A DNA stretch of 64,000 bases from Glandiceps talaboti (Eukaryota > Hemichordata > Enteropneusta > Spengelidae), in assembly GCF_964340395.1 (NCBI RefSeq), contig NC_135549.1, forward strand, positions 6,454,501 through 6,518,500. The letters are read 5' to 3'. The notes beneath the pieces were generated by a model. The model ran no database searches, was not told the origin of the DNA, and saw nothing but the letters and a program-made list of their open reading frames with translations. Both the position numbers and the translations under genes were made by a program. Within the stretch, counting starts at the first letter, position 1; each line of letters begins with the position of its first letter. Positions 1 through 28,674 of this stretch are shown piece by piece.

Positions 1-499
1 CAGGCAATATATCCACCGTACGATCAAACAACACAAGTCTCCCTGTTTTTGCTCGCCTTGCTTCGCGTGCATCATCAGTTAACCTAAAATTCACATAAGC
101 CACCCTCTCATCCCCCGCAGTGTAAGTCAAACGCACATTTACATCTCCAAATTTCTTGAACTCGTGATAAAGGGCATCTTTGATTGCCATGTCTGATACA
201 TGCGAACTAAAATTCGAAACTTTCAGGGTTCGATATTCCTGTTTTGTTTGAACACGTTCCTGATAACCACCATCACGATCACGATCAAATCCGTCCCTGT
301 CGTTTCGAAATCTCGTGTCACGTTTGTCCCTCTTTTCCAGTTTTCCATGGCTAGTACGACTGACTTTACCCCTACCTTCACGCCTATCACGATCACTTTC
401 TGGACTGATGCGATCTCTTGAAGTCCTTTCGTGCATGTCTGACGTTCCTTTAGATCTCTTTGGTTTTGAATGTGAGTTTCTGTCTTGCTGACGTTTCAT
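1..499 (-). CDS. RBM15: RBM15/spenito-like RNA-binding protein, N-terminal part (cut by window edge)
   Basis: Seen: reading leftward from the ATG at 497-499, about 166 codons stay open to the window edge. An in-frame TGA lies 12 codons upstream with no other ATG between, so this start is well supported. The first ~80 residues are rich in Arg, Asp, Ser and Lys (RDRD- and SRDR-type tracts). They are followed by an RRM: an RNP2-like strand (YRTLKVSNF), then FHEFKKFGDV-like YHEFKKFGDV, and the RNP1-like strand DERVAYVNF, ending in GRLVLFDRTVDI at the edge. Known: RBM15, RBM15B and fly spenito share this Arg-rich N-terminus and first RRM; they are nuclear adaptors of the m6A methyltransferase complex and act in splicing and RNA export. 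RRM2, RRM3 and the SPOC domain must lie left of the window. RBM15 and RBM15B cannot be told apart here. Confidence 0.85.
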   Translation of the reverse strand, partial: MKRQQDRNSHSKPKRSKGTSDMHERTSRDRISPESDRDRREGRGKVSRTSHGKLEKRDKRDTRFRNDRDGFDRDRDGGYQERVQTKQEYRTLKVSNFSSHVSDMAIKDALYHEFKKFGDVNVRLTYTAGDERVAYVNFRLTDDAREARRAKTGRLVLFDRTVDILP

Positions 500-1489
500 G
501 TTTTGGCAGTATCTCTGCAATTTTTCGTCGAAAAATCAACTCCGGCCACATTTAAACAACAACAGCCGCCATTTTGGATATGACCCTGTAACGGAAGCTT
601 CCACGAGATTGATTACTACGCATCAAAGCCATGTTTTACACACCTGACAATTTGGGGATATTTTCTCACAAAATTTAATAGTATTATATATATGTTTTAT
701 TTTAGATATAAATTCTTATATTTCGGTCACTTTGGTCATCGATTGATGAGGGAATAGTTCTTTACGCGGATTAACATAAGGTTAGACATACAGTAACAGG
801 ACAGTTTCATTTGCTGGTGACGTCTGGGGGTAATTAGCATTTGTGGCATTTGTCTGTGGTCGGTCGTTGGCGCTCTTTTCGACCCCAGCATTGAGAGTTT
901 TCATTCGTTGGAACCCTGAATTGGTATAACAATGACTGGATTGAGGTGTAGATCGCGTAGCAAGTGGGGTCCATGTTGGTTTGGCAGTGATTATACTAGT
1001 ATTACTTATCTGTGGTAAAAACAAACAACTAAAAGCAGTCAACAGAAACACGTATTACAGTCATGTAAATCATGTAGGCCGTGCCTGGGAACACATTTGT
1101 AGTTGTACAAATCTGAAAATCAAAATCAATATAGTTTTCCACGATGTGGTCCCCAACAAAGAAAATATCTTGAACGAAACGAAGTGTTACAGGCAGGAAA
1201 AACGATAGCATCACTAGAAGTGTGGAGGTTTTTACAGCTGTAACAAAAAGACTAGTCTGTTATCTCAAGTGTGAAATTTGGTGGAAATATTTTTGCATGT
1301 AGGTTTAGGGATGTGTCGATGAAAATCTATATTTTTTTCATGACATCGTAATCACCTTAGCGATATGCAAATTAAGCCAAAATGTGTATTTTCTTCAAAT
1401 GCCAGTATTGCATATTGTTTGCAAATATATAATTTTACAAACAAAATAATTTGGAATTCAAGCGAATAGGTCTAAAGGTTCAATTATTG

Positions 1490-2010
1490 TATGCGAATAT
1501 GCCCAGCAACAAGACCAAGCCCATAGCAACAACCAAATGATGGTGTATAAACGTATGGCAAAGATAAGAACAGGGACTAGGGATGGGTAGGTATGTGAGG
1601 GAAACATGCATAAAGTTATTATGAGCTTAGCAACAAGACCACACTCATAGTAACAGCCAGGTGATGATGTATATTGCTAATAACATTGATGGTTAGGCTT
1701 GGTGGATAAACATTCAAATAGTAAATGCAATATGCCTAGCAACAAGACTACGCCCATGGCAGCATCCAAATTATAGTGTATACATATGGCAAAGATAATG
1801 ACAGGGATGAACAGTGATATGGATAAACATCCAAATGAATGCATATGTTCATAGCATCAAGATCATGCAAAAATTAACACACAGTATAGTTACCCCGATA
1901 AGACCCCCCCCCCCCCATAGCAACAGTGAAATTGTGGTGTATATTGCATTATCCCTTCGGTAACAACAGGGGTCGATGGATCGACTCATGGATAAACATT
2001 TTCTTAAAAT
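1490..2010. repeat. Degenerate ~125-bp tandem repeat
   Basis: The phrase GCAACAAGACnA...CCCATAGCAACA...GATGGTGTATA recurs near 1505, 1630, 1740 and 1910. It is followed by partly conserved GGATAAACATnCAAATG blocks. The copies are diverged, so this is an old tandem array. Confidence 0.55.
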
Positions 2011-3221
2011 TAACACAAAACTGTGCAGTTGTGCTGTAATACCATGGGCGATATTTTTATATAAGCGAATATACATTACAGGTCCATAGCTATATTTTAT
2101 TCCAAACCCCTGCATCACACATCACTATTTTATTCAAGTTTCTTGCCAAACAAAATGATGATCCTTTCATGACCAGTTTTGTGTAAACCGTGTGATAGCT
2201 GTACATGATCAATAGTCGTTTCCAAAGTGAATGTTTGGTGTGAAGATTGTACATCTGTCAAGTTGTTAACCATATATTTTTTGTCTTGCAAATGAAAATA
2301 AAAAATGAATTTAACTTGGAAATTATTTTGCAAATGCAAATTGATAGAAAACAACACTTTTTTTTCCTTTTTTCTTTTTTTATATGAAATAAACATCATA
2401 AATATCTTGAGCCTCCTCGGTTGCCATACTTCCATCAATAATGCCATGTTTCTTCGTTTTGGAGCCTCGTCTGCCGTCTAGACAAAACGTTGCCCCCCTC
2501 CCCTCCGCCCCCGTAATTGCTGAAGGCGTCCTTTAATGACACCCTGAAATCCTGGTGTCTGTCAACATCATTGAACTCAAAATAGCCCGTTTCAAATATA
2601 AAAAGTTTATTATTGTCAATTTCTATCTACTTTTGTAATAAATCAGTACTTTGTAGGGGATAAATCTAAAAAAACATGTATTTCATTGTAATAAATTAAA
2701 GTAATACTCTTACTGCAAGTGGGGTGGAAAGTGGTAATATTTCGCAAGGAAGTCTGACGACAAGAATGATGTGCTACGGCAAATAACAACTGGAATACTA
2801 TCGTACTATAATTATACATTTCAAAAAATGTAATAATCATCGCCATCATCTGATCATAAAGGATCAGCACAACTTCTATATATATTATGTAACATTCTTG
2901 ATAACATATCTGACAAATGATATACAATTTGAAAACGTTACTTGTATACCGCAGACAAACCTTAGCTTATAGAAAAATAAAAACCACGGCTGACTCAAAT
3001 CAGAGACATGGCCTTGTTAAGACAGGTGTGAGGTCCCACAATGCAAAAGGTGGTAATTGTACTGTTATCGATGACCAGTATTTTCGACAAACCCCTTACT
3101 TAGTAAAGTCGACAATAAATCGATTTTTTTTTTATCGAGGTGAACGAAACACACAAGATAAGTTTAATACATGCATTTACAAATAGAAGAACACACTGCT
3201 ATGCTACATCAAAACTTACAA

Positions 3222-3496
3222 TTTATCACAGTCGCTTGTAAACTGTTATTCCTTTCCTAAATGGTTTTATTCTTGTCTATGACGGTTCTAATACAGAACA
3301 ATGACGTTATTATAGGGATTGGCGATATTCTTATAAAATCGGTAGCGATGTAGGGGGGGTATGACATCGCTACCGATTTTATAAGAATATCGCCAATCCC
3401 TATAATAACGTCCTGATTGTTCTGTATTAGGACCGTCATAGACAAGAATAAAACCATTTAGGAAAGGAATAACAGTTTACAAGCGACTGTGAAATT
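3222..3496. repeat. Near-perfect long inverted repeat (foldback element)
   Basis: The left arm (about 3222-3351) and right arm (3364-3496) are reverse complements over about 130 bp. They differ only by one substitution, a short indel beside ACGTT, and fraying at the outer ends. The 12-bp spacer contains a G7 run. It has no coding capacity. The high arm identity suggests a recent insertion or arm homogenisation. It could be a MITE-like foldback or the product of a palindromic duplication. Confidence 0.9.
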
Positions 3497-3539
3497 TATG
3501 TACGTAAGATTGTCACACTTCATGCTGTTCCTTATCCTA

Positions 3540-3625
3540 GCCTAGTTCCAATTAGTCTAGGTCCTGACAGGGACCGTATTACCTACTACAATCCCACCCC
3601 TGTTAGGACCTAGACTAAGTTCCAA
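3540..3625. repeat. Short hairpin element
   Basis: AGTCTAGGTCCTGACAGGG at about 3555 is nearly the reverse complement of CCCCTGTTAGGACCTAGACT at about 3597. This forms a short stem flanked by the matching words AGTTCCAATTA and AAGTTCCAATA. Confidence 0.65.
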
Positions 3626-4682
3626 TATGTGTTATACGATTTACCTAAGTTTATCTCCACACATCGATGCAGGGATGTAGTGTAACACAAATCGTAGTGA
3701 CTAGACTATGCCTTTCCCAAATCTGTCTTCTGTTACTGTACTGGCTAATATAGGCGTGGCACAACACGTTGTATCTTACAGCATGTACAGACTAATCGAG
3801 GTTTAATTAAAAAACATTTTCCAACTATTTGGCTAGTTGCCAATAATAATTAGATTAATGAACTAATTAATTTATCTTTTGATTGTTTATTCTGCCATCA
3901 ATAGTTTACTTTTCTTCTTGCCGCGATAATTCATTCACAAATGTTTATTCATGATGTTATTGCACGCTTTCTCACCCCACCCCACCCACCCCCTCCGTCT
4001 CCTGGTCTGGTTGATGAATACTTGAACTTGTAGACAACAAGTTCAACATGGCAATATAATACTCTAACGTCAGCAATAAAAGACATGACATGTGGCATAT
4101 CGTTCAAATGTAACATATATGGCTGTCACATGTGAAGTGGTGTTTGACACAGTTCCATCACGTATCTGAGTCTGTCATGTGTGGATGATTTACGTACGTT
4201 CTACGTTCGTAGAAGTGATGTATTGGCATTCCTCTCTAAATATTAATTATTCACTCTATTGTGGCTTCTTCCTATTCTTTGGTTTGCCGTGTTATAATAT
4301 GTAGGAAATTTACAACTAAAACTGAATACAATAAAATCAAAGGGAACTTTGGTTCACGGGGACACGTATTAAAGCTTAGAAAAGGGGTCAACAAAAATTG
4401 ACTAATTATATGTACGAGCGTTTTCTACGGAGAGTTTACATATAAATGTTACAGAATATTGTTGTTTTTGTTTTTGTTTATGTTTGATGTAAACACATTG
4501 TAAGTATGACAGATACACGTAGTATTTCCCAGATTGTTGTTTTCCATGTCTTTTTAAACTTAAGGCTCAAGTTACAACGTTGTGACTTATTTCTCTACCT
4601 GGCAACAGGATCCGTGTGTTTGAATTTTATACAAAAATCAAAATGTCAGAGCGGAATAGTGTACATGTTGTGACGATAGTCG

Positions 4683-4892
4683 TTCAAGCACGGGGCACTC
4701 AGGCTTAGTTAGTTATGTTTACGAAAACAAACAAACAAACAAACAAACAAACGAACAAACAAACAAACAAACAAACAAACAAACAAAATAAATAAATAAA
4801 TAAATAAACCCGCAATAAATAAATAAATACTGACAAGCATCAACAGGAGAGTCAGTACAAATCACTATCAAAAACAAGAATTACCATATGTT

Positions 4893-4943
<51 letters not shown>

Positions 4944-5022
4944 TTTTTGTTTGTTTATTTGTTTGTTTGTGTGTTTGTTTTCGTAATCATAACTAACCAA
5001 ACCTGAGTGCCATGTGGTTCAA
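4683..5022. repeat. Foldback element with (AAAC)n/(AAAT)n arms
   Basis: The outer ends are inverted copies: GGCACTCAGGCTTAGTTAG at 4694 against the reverse complement of CTAACCAAACCTGAGTGCC at 4992. Inward, each arm continues as AAAC repeats then AAAT repeats (4725-4830), mirrored by ATTT then GTTT repeats (4882-4980). The unique middle is about 4830-4880. The microsatellites therefore belong to the element rather than being independent. Confidence 0.8.
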
Positions 5023-5554
5023 GATTACAGATAGGTTATGTGTACGCGATCCCAGAAACCAGTGATTTTATTATTTTCTGAAATACATATCTCGGGACAC
5101 AAAATTTAAATGTCTGTAGGTTGGCCATTATTTTCCTCACAAGGGGCATAATAATGATTTCACACATTCGTAATATCGAGGTATGAGAATAAATTTCATC
5201 GTCACGTGGGAAATAATTTACCCTCATTATTTTAATACGACTGACGCTATGTTTGCCTACGGTCCCGTGTGTACATATTACATGTATTGAGCAATTCACT
5301 CAAGTGCATTCAACATGACGTCATCGTCTATATTTGACCTGCCCTGTGATACGACACACAGACAAGTCATTGCACCGAGCTCGTTGTACATACGGACGAA
5401 GGAGTAACCAGTTTAGTCCAGTGTGATAGGTTTTTTCGTATCAAATAAGTCAACCACGCCGCCTGTTTTGCCTTCAAAGTCAAACTACATCGTTTCAGGA
5501 CTTACTTACGAGTAACTCACATCACTGTTTACATTTCATCAGTCTGTAAACTAA

Positions 5555-21115
<15,561 letters not shown>

Positions 21116-22489
21116 ATGGAGAAAGCTGTCAACTCATACCAATGTCTTGCAACCACTTTACAGCACTGGTGTTATGACAACAAAAATAACATTGTAAACC
21201 TAGCAAGTTTAGGAGAGAGTTGACATTTCATTCTGCAACTCTTGGCTTAGCCTAAAAATGTTATTTGTACTCCAAGTTATGGAATCAAACCATATTTTTG
21301 ATGTGAAACGTTACAGGAAATGAAGATATTGGAAGTACACTTTATTTGTTGTGCCAATAAGTTATTATTTGACATGGAAAAAAGTGTACATGAATGAGGT
21401 TGAACAAAATAATTTCAAAAGTATTTAGAAATTGTATGTGATGTTATGTTGCTCTATTAAGAGGAACAGCTAATCACTAATTCACAATACCTTTGTTAAT
21501 GATAATCGTGGAAAATTAACAATAATACAATGCCATGAAAATGGTAGATTGTCATCTGAAAATACCGTTCTACTGAGTGTAGAGTATACATGTAGATTGT
21601 AAGTTGTACCATTTCAGTAATTTTACCAGCCATGGTGGGGCTGAAATGTAACATGATTCATACTCAATATTTTATCACTGGAAGGGTGTGTACATCGCAT
21701 CACATCACATGACATCAAACAACACTTTAGAACTCAGGTATGAAAGGTCCTATAAAGAGATTAAATATGCCATATTTCTGTTATCTGCTTTGTTGCCATT
21801 TTTGAGTGAAGTGTCATGCAAGGGTGCCTCAGATCGGAGAGAATGAATTAAAATGTTCTTCATTGATGCCAATTGCATGGCAGTGCAAGATGCTGTCAAA
21901 AACTTTGAGTTCCTACAAATTATTCCATCAAAAATGTAAAATGAACTCTTTTGAAGTAGGGTTTATGACAATTATGTTTGCCTTGAAATACTGGGGGGAA
22001 ATGGCTTTCAAAGCACATTGCTACAGTACTGCACAATTCACATCTGATCAAAACTCTGCTGCTGATCAGTACCCCTAGTGGCCAAACTGTAAATTCTTTT
22101 GTCTTTTTTTTGATAACTGAAGTATGGCATATTGGGGTAATGTAACTGTTTGCTACTTTTTTTTTTCATTTCACATTAGAATATATGTATAATAAATATA
22201 TGTTTTCTTTTTATTTGACATTAACTAATGACAGTTTTTTTTAGTCAAACTACCATTGTATTGATTCAGATTTGTTTTTCTTCACTCATTTTTGCATGAA
22301 TTAGACACTGACAGCCAATAATTTCATTGGAAAAAACATTAATATTGTAAATAAGTACTGTTTGCCAGTAAGTCAGTTTAGCATGACTATTATGTTAAGC
22401 GTTTGTTATTGAGATGAATTTTGTTTGTAATGTGTGGATCAAAAACATATGATGAGTAGATGTAAATTCCTTAATGGGTACAGTTCGGT

Positions 22490-22690
22490 ATGATTGTGAA
22501 TTCATTATCCAGAACAACTTGAATGTGAATTTGGTAATATGAACAGTAAATGTGAATTTCGTAATATGAACAGTAAATGTGAATTTAGTAATCAGAGAAA
22601 ATTCAATGTGATTGGATAATCAGAACAAATCCAATGTGAATAATCAGATAATCGGAATAAATTCAATGTGAATTCCATAACCAAGACAAA
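22490..22690. repeat. ~30-bp degenerate tandem repeat
   Basis: AATGTGAATTnnnTAATnnGAACA recurs about seven times, with increasing divergence to the right. Confidence 0.75.
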
Positions 22691-22869
22691 TGTTTATAAG
22701 TTTGTAAGAACTTTTTTTTTTTTTAAGTAAATCCTTGAATTATATAGTCAGATCAAAGTTGACCACATAGTAGGATTTTAAAAAGCTTGTGTGTGTAGTG
22801 AAAATAAATTCGTCACTCATTTATTAGGCATGTAGCAATTTGTGAAATAGAGGCTTATTTCAATGGGAT

Positions 22870-22890
22870 GGGGGGGGGGGGGTGGGGGGT
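22870..22890. repeat. Poly-G run
   Basis: An uninterrupted run of 13 G, a T and six more G (about 22870-22889). It is able to form G-quadruplex and is a likely slippage site. Confidence 0.8.
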
Positions 22891-23034
22891 TATAGATGTG
22901 AAAATACTGATAGGTTAAAACAAGGTAAAAGGTAAATCTCACATTGTACAAGATGTAATGTTTTTGTAGAAGAACAGTGATACCAATCACTAGTAATCTA
23001 ATTTCCAAGAAATTCTTTGAAAATATGTAGAACG

Positions 23035-23370
23035 TACCAGTTTTCTTGAAGATATGTAAGTGTATAACATACCAGTTTTCAAGGAGACATGTATAAGATA
23101 TCAACTGTTATGGAGACATATAGAAAATACCATAGTTGTCATGGAAACATGTTGAACATACCAGTTTTGACATGTAAAACATACCAGCTCTATGGAGACA
23201 CATAAAACATACCAGGTCTATGGACAGGTAGAACATACAGTTGTCACGGAGACATGTAGAACATACCAGCTCTATTGAGACATGTAGAACATAGTTGTCA
23301 TGGAGACATGTACAACATACCAGCTCTATGAAGATATGTAGAACATACCTGCTCTATGGAGATTAAGATA
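23035..23370. repeat. ~33-bp degenerate tandem repeat
   Basis: GGAGACATGTAGAACATACC alternates with CAGCTCTAT or AGTTGTCAT; about ten copies with indels. Confidence 0.85.
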
Positions 23371-24518
23371 CCTATTGTCATGGATTATATTTCAATGATA
23401 GTTGATCACAAATTCTTATTTCACTAATATAAAAAAGATGTGCCTGTACCAAATGTCATTGTATGATGACAGTAACACATAAATGTATTTATTTCAATTC
23501 CACCTCAAAGTATGTGAACAGTTATTCAATTTTTTTCAACTCTATGACATTCTCATAAATGCAAGTATTTGCCTTGGAGTGGGTTTGTTTTAGCCAGACA
23601 GTAAATGGGACAGTACTATGTTACTCTTGGTGACTTAGATGTGTGTGTCAGTGGTGATAGTTGGATTGAAAGTAGAATGGATTGTGATGTACTTACTAGT
23701 ATATTCCATGCAGGCATGCTGTTTGTCCTATTTATTTGTATCACCTGTAAAGATTACTTCACCAACCCACACAACAGTAGATGAAATGAAAAATGCATTA
23801 CCTTGTGTGTAGTTGTCACCACCATGTAAATCTAACATTCTGTAGAAGCACAAATAGCAGATCTGTAGGTTTTGTATAAATGCTAATGATCAATGTTTTT
23901 GAGGAGTGGGGTGGGGGTGGGGGTTATGAAAGGAGAATGGAAAGGAATATAAATACTTAAAAAAGCAAAGCATGTATAATTGCTTTAGTGCAGGAGGTAG
24001 TCATATTTGTAAGTTTTTTACCACTTTTGCACAAGATATAACTATTATACTAAACGTATTTGTTTCATTTTCAGAGTTTTATTGAATATTTGTATTTTAG
24101 TCATGTATTTTACAGTAATACATTTGTTGCATGTTTTTTTTTTTGTTTATTTTCAATAGGTGTACTCTTTCAATTGCAGTGCTAGAACAAGTCACTAACT
24201 GGTCAGATATGTTACTTTGTACCTGGCAATATGAGATCTGCATGTGTAGGGGATCGATACCTATGTAGTTCCAAGAAACACAGATGTAATTGCAGTTAGA
24301 TTGCAAGATTAGTGTGTTTTATAATTTTATTAAAGTGAATAAAAAGCACCATAGTTTTTCCACGACTGCAAAGTAACAAAGGGATGTTGAAAACATACGC
24401 AAGTTTTAGTGTATGGTATCTGTTTTACAAAAAAAGGCAGAAATAAAACAAATGAAGCAATTCACCTCAATGTACTGTTAATCAAGTTGTTCTTGTTTGT
24501 ATTTCATTTCATATTTAG

Positions 24519-24595
24519 ACTGTGTGTGTGTGTGTGTGTGTCTGTGTCTGTGTGTGTGTGTCTGTGTGTGTCACTGTATGTCACTGTGTGTGTTG
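24519..24595. repeat. (TG)n microsatellite with interruptions
   Basis: TG repeats interrupted by TCTG and TCACTG words. Confidence 0.9.
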
Positions 24596-25247
24596 GTGCT
24601 TTCACAATGAGGTGTTTTTTCCCTATAATGTTACACCACATTTCAGCAATCTTTTTTCTTATAAGTTACATGGCAGCTGAAAAATAAATGAAAATCATAA
24701 AAATGTTCTGTAAGAATTAAGCAGAACTCGGTGCTCTTGAATACCTGATATATGTATTCTTAGTATCACAATGGTTCTATTTCACTGTGTAAAGCTTGTA
24801 AATGATATTACGTGTATTGGTAAATCCTACACATAGAATGGTAGACTGTAAGATATGTTGTGTGAGGGCGCCCTGTACCTTACAGACTAAAAGAATGGAA
24901 GCCAAAACAAACATTTTGATTTGCTTCCATGAAAGCTATGTCAGTGAATGCAAATCAGTCCCTTGGTAAGTATACCTTTCTCCCAGGGTTTAGCTTTTCC
25001 ATAGAATCGCTTGGAGATCATGAACACCTTGAGTTGTGAGAACTTAGATTTGAAAGAATAAAAACTATCAAGAGAATGATGTGAAATCTGCAATTATAGA
25101 GTTGACAATTTGATATTGAAAGACTGAAGTCTGAATGTTATCTAGTAAATCAACTACAGCAGGGTTACTATCCATTGACTATTTGACAAAGCAGTTATAA
25201 TTGGCTATACTTGGCATATGTTATGGTGAGGAGGATGATGATGGTGC

Positions 25248-25343
<96 letters not shown>
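25248..25343. repeat. (GAT)32 trinucleotide microsatellite
   Basis: About 32 uninterrupted GAT units. All three frames are open on both strands, giving Asp, Met, Ile, His or Ser runs. The flanks lack splice sites or conserved protein, so it is not treated as coding. Confidence 0.95.
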
Positions 25344-25427
25344 CAACAACGATGATGAAGGTGATGGTGAGGAGGAGGATTATGATAATGTGAAGATGGC
25401 ACCTGATGATAACCAGTACATGGAACC

Positions 25428-26030
25428 TTGCACATTCTAGCACTGGGATGTGCACATCCTAATGCTAGGATGTGGCCACATCCTAGTGCTAGGATGAAGA
25501 GCACAGCTATTTACCAGCTGTGTGCCTTACAGCCCCGTTACAGGGTATACTTTTTCACAGCCCTGGTACATGGTTATGAAAGATATGCCTGTTGTATGGA
25601 TGTGGATACCGCCTCTGTGGCATGACTGTTTTGCACATCCCAGTACCATAGCTGTGTACTGCACACCTAGCACACAGTTGTGCACATACATGTAACAGCT
25701 ATGGTGGAATAATACCCTGTAGCAACCCTTTTGTTTATATCTGATTTGCATTGCTCACATAGCTGGTACATGGCTGTGGGATAAAGCTCTTGTACATGGT
25801 TGTTGTAAAAACCTATGCTGCATTGCTATTTTTCACATCCATATTACATTGATGTTGGCATACCAGTTACATATTCGTCAAATCTAGATATGTTACACCT
25901 AGTGTGTTGGCCAGAGCTGTTACAGGGATATTGTGCACATAGCTGGTATAGTCCCGTGGCTCCACTGAGCTGGTACAGCTATGTGCACAGCCCTGTCCTA
26001 GGTATGTGAATGTTACAGGGGTGTGCAAGG
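25428..26030. repeat. Complex degenerate repeat rich in GCACA/AGCTGGTACA words
   Basis: Short words such as TAGCTGGTACA, TGTGCACA and CATCCTAGTGCTAGGATG recur irregularly and partly as palindromes across 600 bp. No regular unit length could be assigned. Open frames here are by-products. Confidence 0.5.
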
Positions 26031-26049
26031 TTCCCTTTTGTATGACAAG

Positions 26050-26150
26050 TAACCAATCAGAAATATAGTGTTTGTGACAGATGGACTGGATGTAACCAAT
26101 CAGAAATAGTGTTTGTGACTGATGGACTGGATGTAACCAATCAGAAATAA
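26050..26150. repeat. ~43-bp tandem repeat with CCAATCAG
   Basis: AACCAATCAGAAATA starts at 26051, 26094 and 26135, each followed by GTGTTTGTGAC and GATGGACTGGATG. Each unit carries a CCAAT-box-like word, but no gene start lies nearby. Confidence 0.85.
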
Positions 26151-26820
26151 TGTTAGAATTGTATTTGTAGTGCAATCAAATTACAATGAAAGCCATGTCA
26201 CATGAAAAAGTGTCACTTGGAACGACAAAAATCTTTCTTTTAGTGCTACATTTCATTACCTGGAGGCAGGATAAAGTCAAGCCAAAATTCTACATTTTCT
26301 GTGTGATATACCATTATTTTGGCAAATTGTTACACTTTAAATGATTTGGTTTTAATATATTATAAATGATATTTGACACAAAAGAAATAAAGCAATGTTT
26401 TTTGTGTGACATCTGTTGTCAAGGCAGCCTTTGCAATGTAGCAATTTTAGTTAGATTTTCATCATGCCAGACTAAGCTCCATATCAGGTGATATTATTTC
26501 CATTGTTTAGAAAGACAGATATGTATTGAAATGACATTTATCATTTCTAATAAATATCCAACAGTGAATTACTAAGAAATGACAGCAGTTGTTATCTATG
26601 GATGGCCTACATGAAGATGCACAGCTGATCCAATATTAGAACATTATAATCAACACCGTGATGGACTCCCAGATGTCATCTGAATCAATATGGCTTCACA
26701 CGTATATAGAGATAACATTACAGTCAGTTGAATCTCAATTGTATATTTATAATCTGTGACCTAGCTATATATCTTGACTACTAAAAACATTAAACTGTCT
26801 AATCATAGTGTAATGTAGGG

Positions 26821-26875
26821 ACCGGCTCGTTAATAACGGTACCGTAAAACGGTCATGGTTTGTGACGATGTGTAA
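26821..26875 (+). repeat. Short dispersed repeat, copy 2
   Basis: GCTCGTTAATAACGGTACCG and AACGGTCATGGTTTGTGACG match, inverted, the block at 14921-14970. GGTACCGTAAAACGGT itself is partly self-complementary. Confidence 0.65.
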
Positions 26876-27445
26876 TGTCTACTCTAGTTATATCACTGAT
26901 ATTCTATTTATACCTTTCAATCTTTACAAGTACTAAGAAAACAACAGTCATTGTTATTTTAATATTACAAATACAATATAGCGAAAACACAGGCAAAATG
27001 ATTTCTGTAACAAAACATTCCCAGCACATTGAGAAGATATGAACTGAAACTATTGATGTCAAATTTTAGTAAAAAAAAAAATCCCCAATAACTTATATTG
27101 ACCGTGGTGGTCAAGGGCTGAATGAAATATGACAAGTTTGGATTTTGGTGGGTAAACAGAAGCAGAATTTAAATATCAAATCCAATCAGAGGATGTGGAT
27201 ATTCATGCTTTATTTTGCTGATCAATGTGTGCAACAAAAATTCAGTGTTTCTCTGTAGTATAACATCCTTATTTCTATTGATTGATTCTGAATGTTGATG
27301 AGTAGACAATTATCTAGCACATGTAGTTATCTCCACAACTGCAGCCTTCTTCATCCATCTACTTGAATACTACGAATCGTCTTGGCATATTGCTCAAGTT
27401 CAGGAGACAAAAATTCTTCGTTAAAGGTTGCGTGTGTGTGTGTGT

Positions 27446-27460
27446 GGGGGGGGGGGGGGG
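27446..27460. repeat. G15 run beside (GT)n
   Basis: A (GT)8 tract runs into 15 consecutive G. Confidence 0.9.
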
Positions 27461-28674
27461 TTATTTCAACTGCAGAACTAATTTTCACACCCCGACATAT
27501 TCCTATGATATCATGATAACCATAAATGGAAAGCCGATGACCAGTACACACTGACACTTTTTCATGCGACACAATTTAAAAAATTATTCATATTGACATT
27601 TCTAAACAATGTTTGATATTTCCACAGCTGGGCAATTAATATTGATGTAGTTTCTCCATCATTTCCAGTCAGTATTAAATCAATACCTATCGATATGGGC
27701 AAAATGAAACATTGTCAAGTCCATCATCAATCCCAATATTGCACTTGTGATATTTATTTCAATATGTCTCAACAAAACAAAGGAATTTCACTGCCTTAGC
27801 ATTATGTGTGGCATTCTGACCCTAACCATATTTGTATTAGCGATACAAATAGTACGGACTAGTTTTTGTTGCTCAAGATTTTAGACACTGAACAACTTAC
27901 TTTGATGTGGTATGGATTGACATGGCATTGAATTTAGATGCTGAACAGCTTAGAAAAGGTGTACCTGTATTTGATGTGGTATGGATTGCCATGGCATGGG
28001 ACAACATTGGGCCAGAGTACACAATGTATACTGGTATATTGGGTCTGGTTTCCTTCAGTCTTGCCAAATGGCAATGAGACTGTCAAAATGTCTGTATCTA
28101 TGTTTATAAGACATAACGCATACTACTGACACTACCTTGCCTCAACATGTGATGTCACCTTCACCACAGACATAGTCACACATAAATATACATACATATA
28201 CATACCCATGAAACAAACTAGTTTCAATAACATAAGAAGACAATGCACAGAGATATTCTTAAAAATTCATTTTAATGTTTCTGAAATTGTTGCTATGAGA
28301 AAAACTTGTGCTCAGTAGATGCAGTCTGTACAAAATAAAACAAAAGCTGTGAAGAAATATGTTCTTGTGGTTCCTTATCCTATGGGTGTTCGAGTCCCCC
28401 AGCTGATACCTTATATATATTATTGGTTTGTACAACTAGGATAATCAGCAATCATACACAATACACTAATATCTTTCTGGATACATTTTCCACCTATGTA
28501 CATACAGTTGCAATGGATACATTGTATCACTATGTAACTATTGATGTCAAAAGTTGCTAGTCATGGCTTCCATTCATACTTGGATTCCTAGAGCCATCAT
28601 GACATCATAGCAGTGTCTCTTTCAGTTGATCCAGTCCAAGTTTTTACTCGTCATCTTTTCTTCTGTTAAGTAGT

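Larger units (their letters stand above)
21116..28674. other. MAPKAPK 3' region and gene-poor stretch
   Basis: No coding exon is recognisable here. The first 1-3 kb probably includes the MAPKAPK 3' UTR; AATAAA occurs near 22191, 24340 and 24684, and none can be chosen. The rest holds degenerate repeats (22490-22690, 23035-23370, 25428-26030), CCAATCAG repeats (26050-26150), a (TG)n, a (GAT)n and two poly-G runs. Confidence 0.6.

Noticed and set aside
24860-24880. GAGGGCGCCCTG as a CTCF site
   Set aside because: It is a simple palindrome matching only part of the core; weaker than the four listed sites.
25201-25504. Long open frames with Asp, Met, His or Ile runs
   Set aside because: All come from the (GAT)n microsatellite, open in every frame on both strands, with no splice sites or conserved flanks.
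28380-28420. tRNA-like B box (GTGTTCGAGTCCC)
   Set aside because: No A box, anticodon arm or acceptor pairing could be found upstream, so no tRNA or tRNA-derived SINE is supported.
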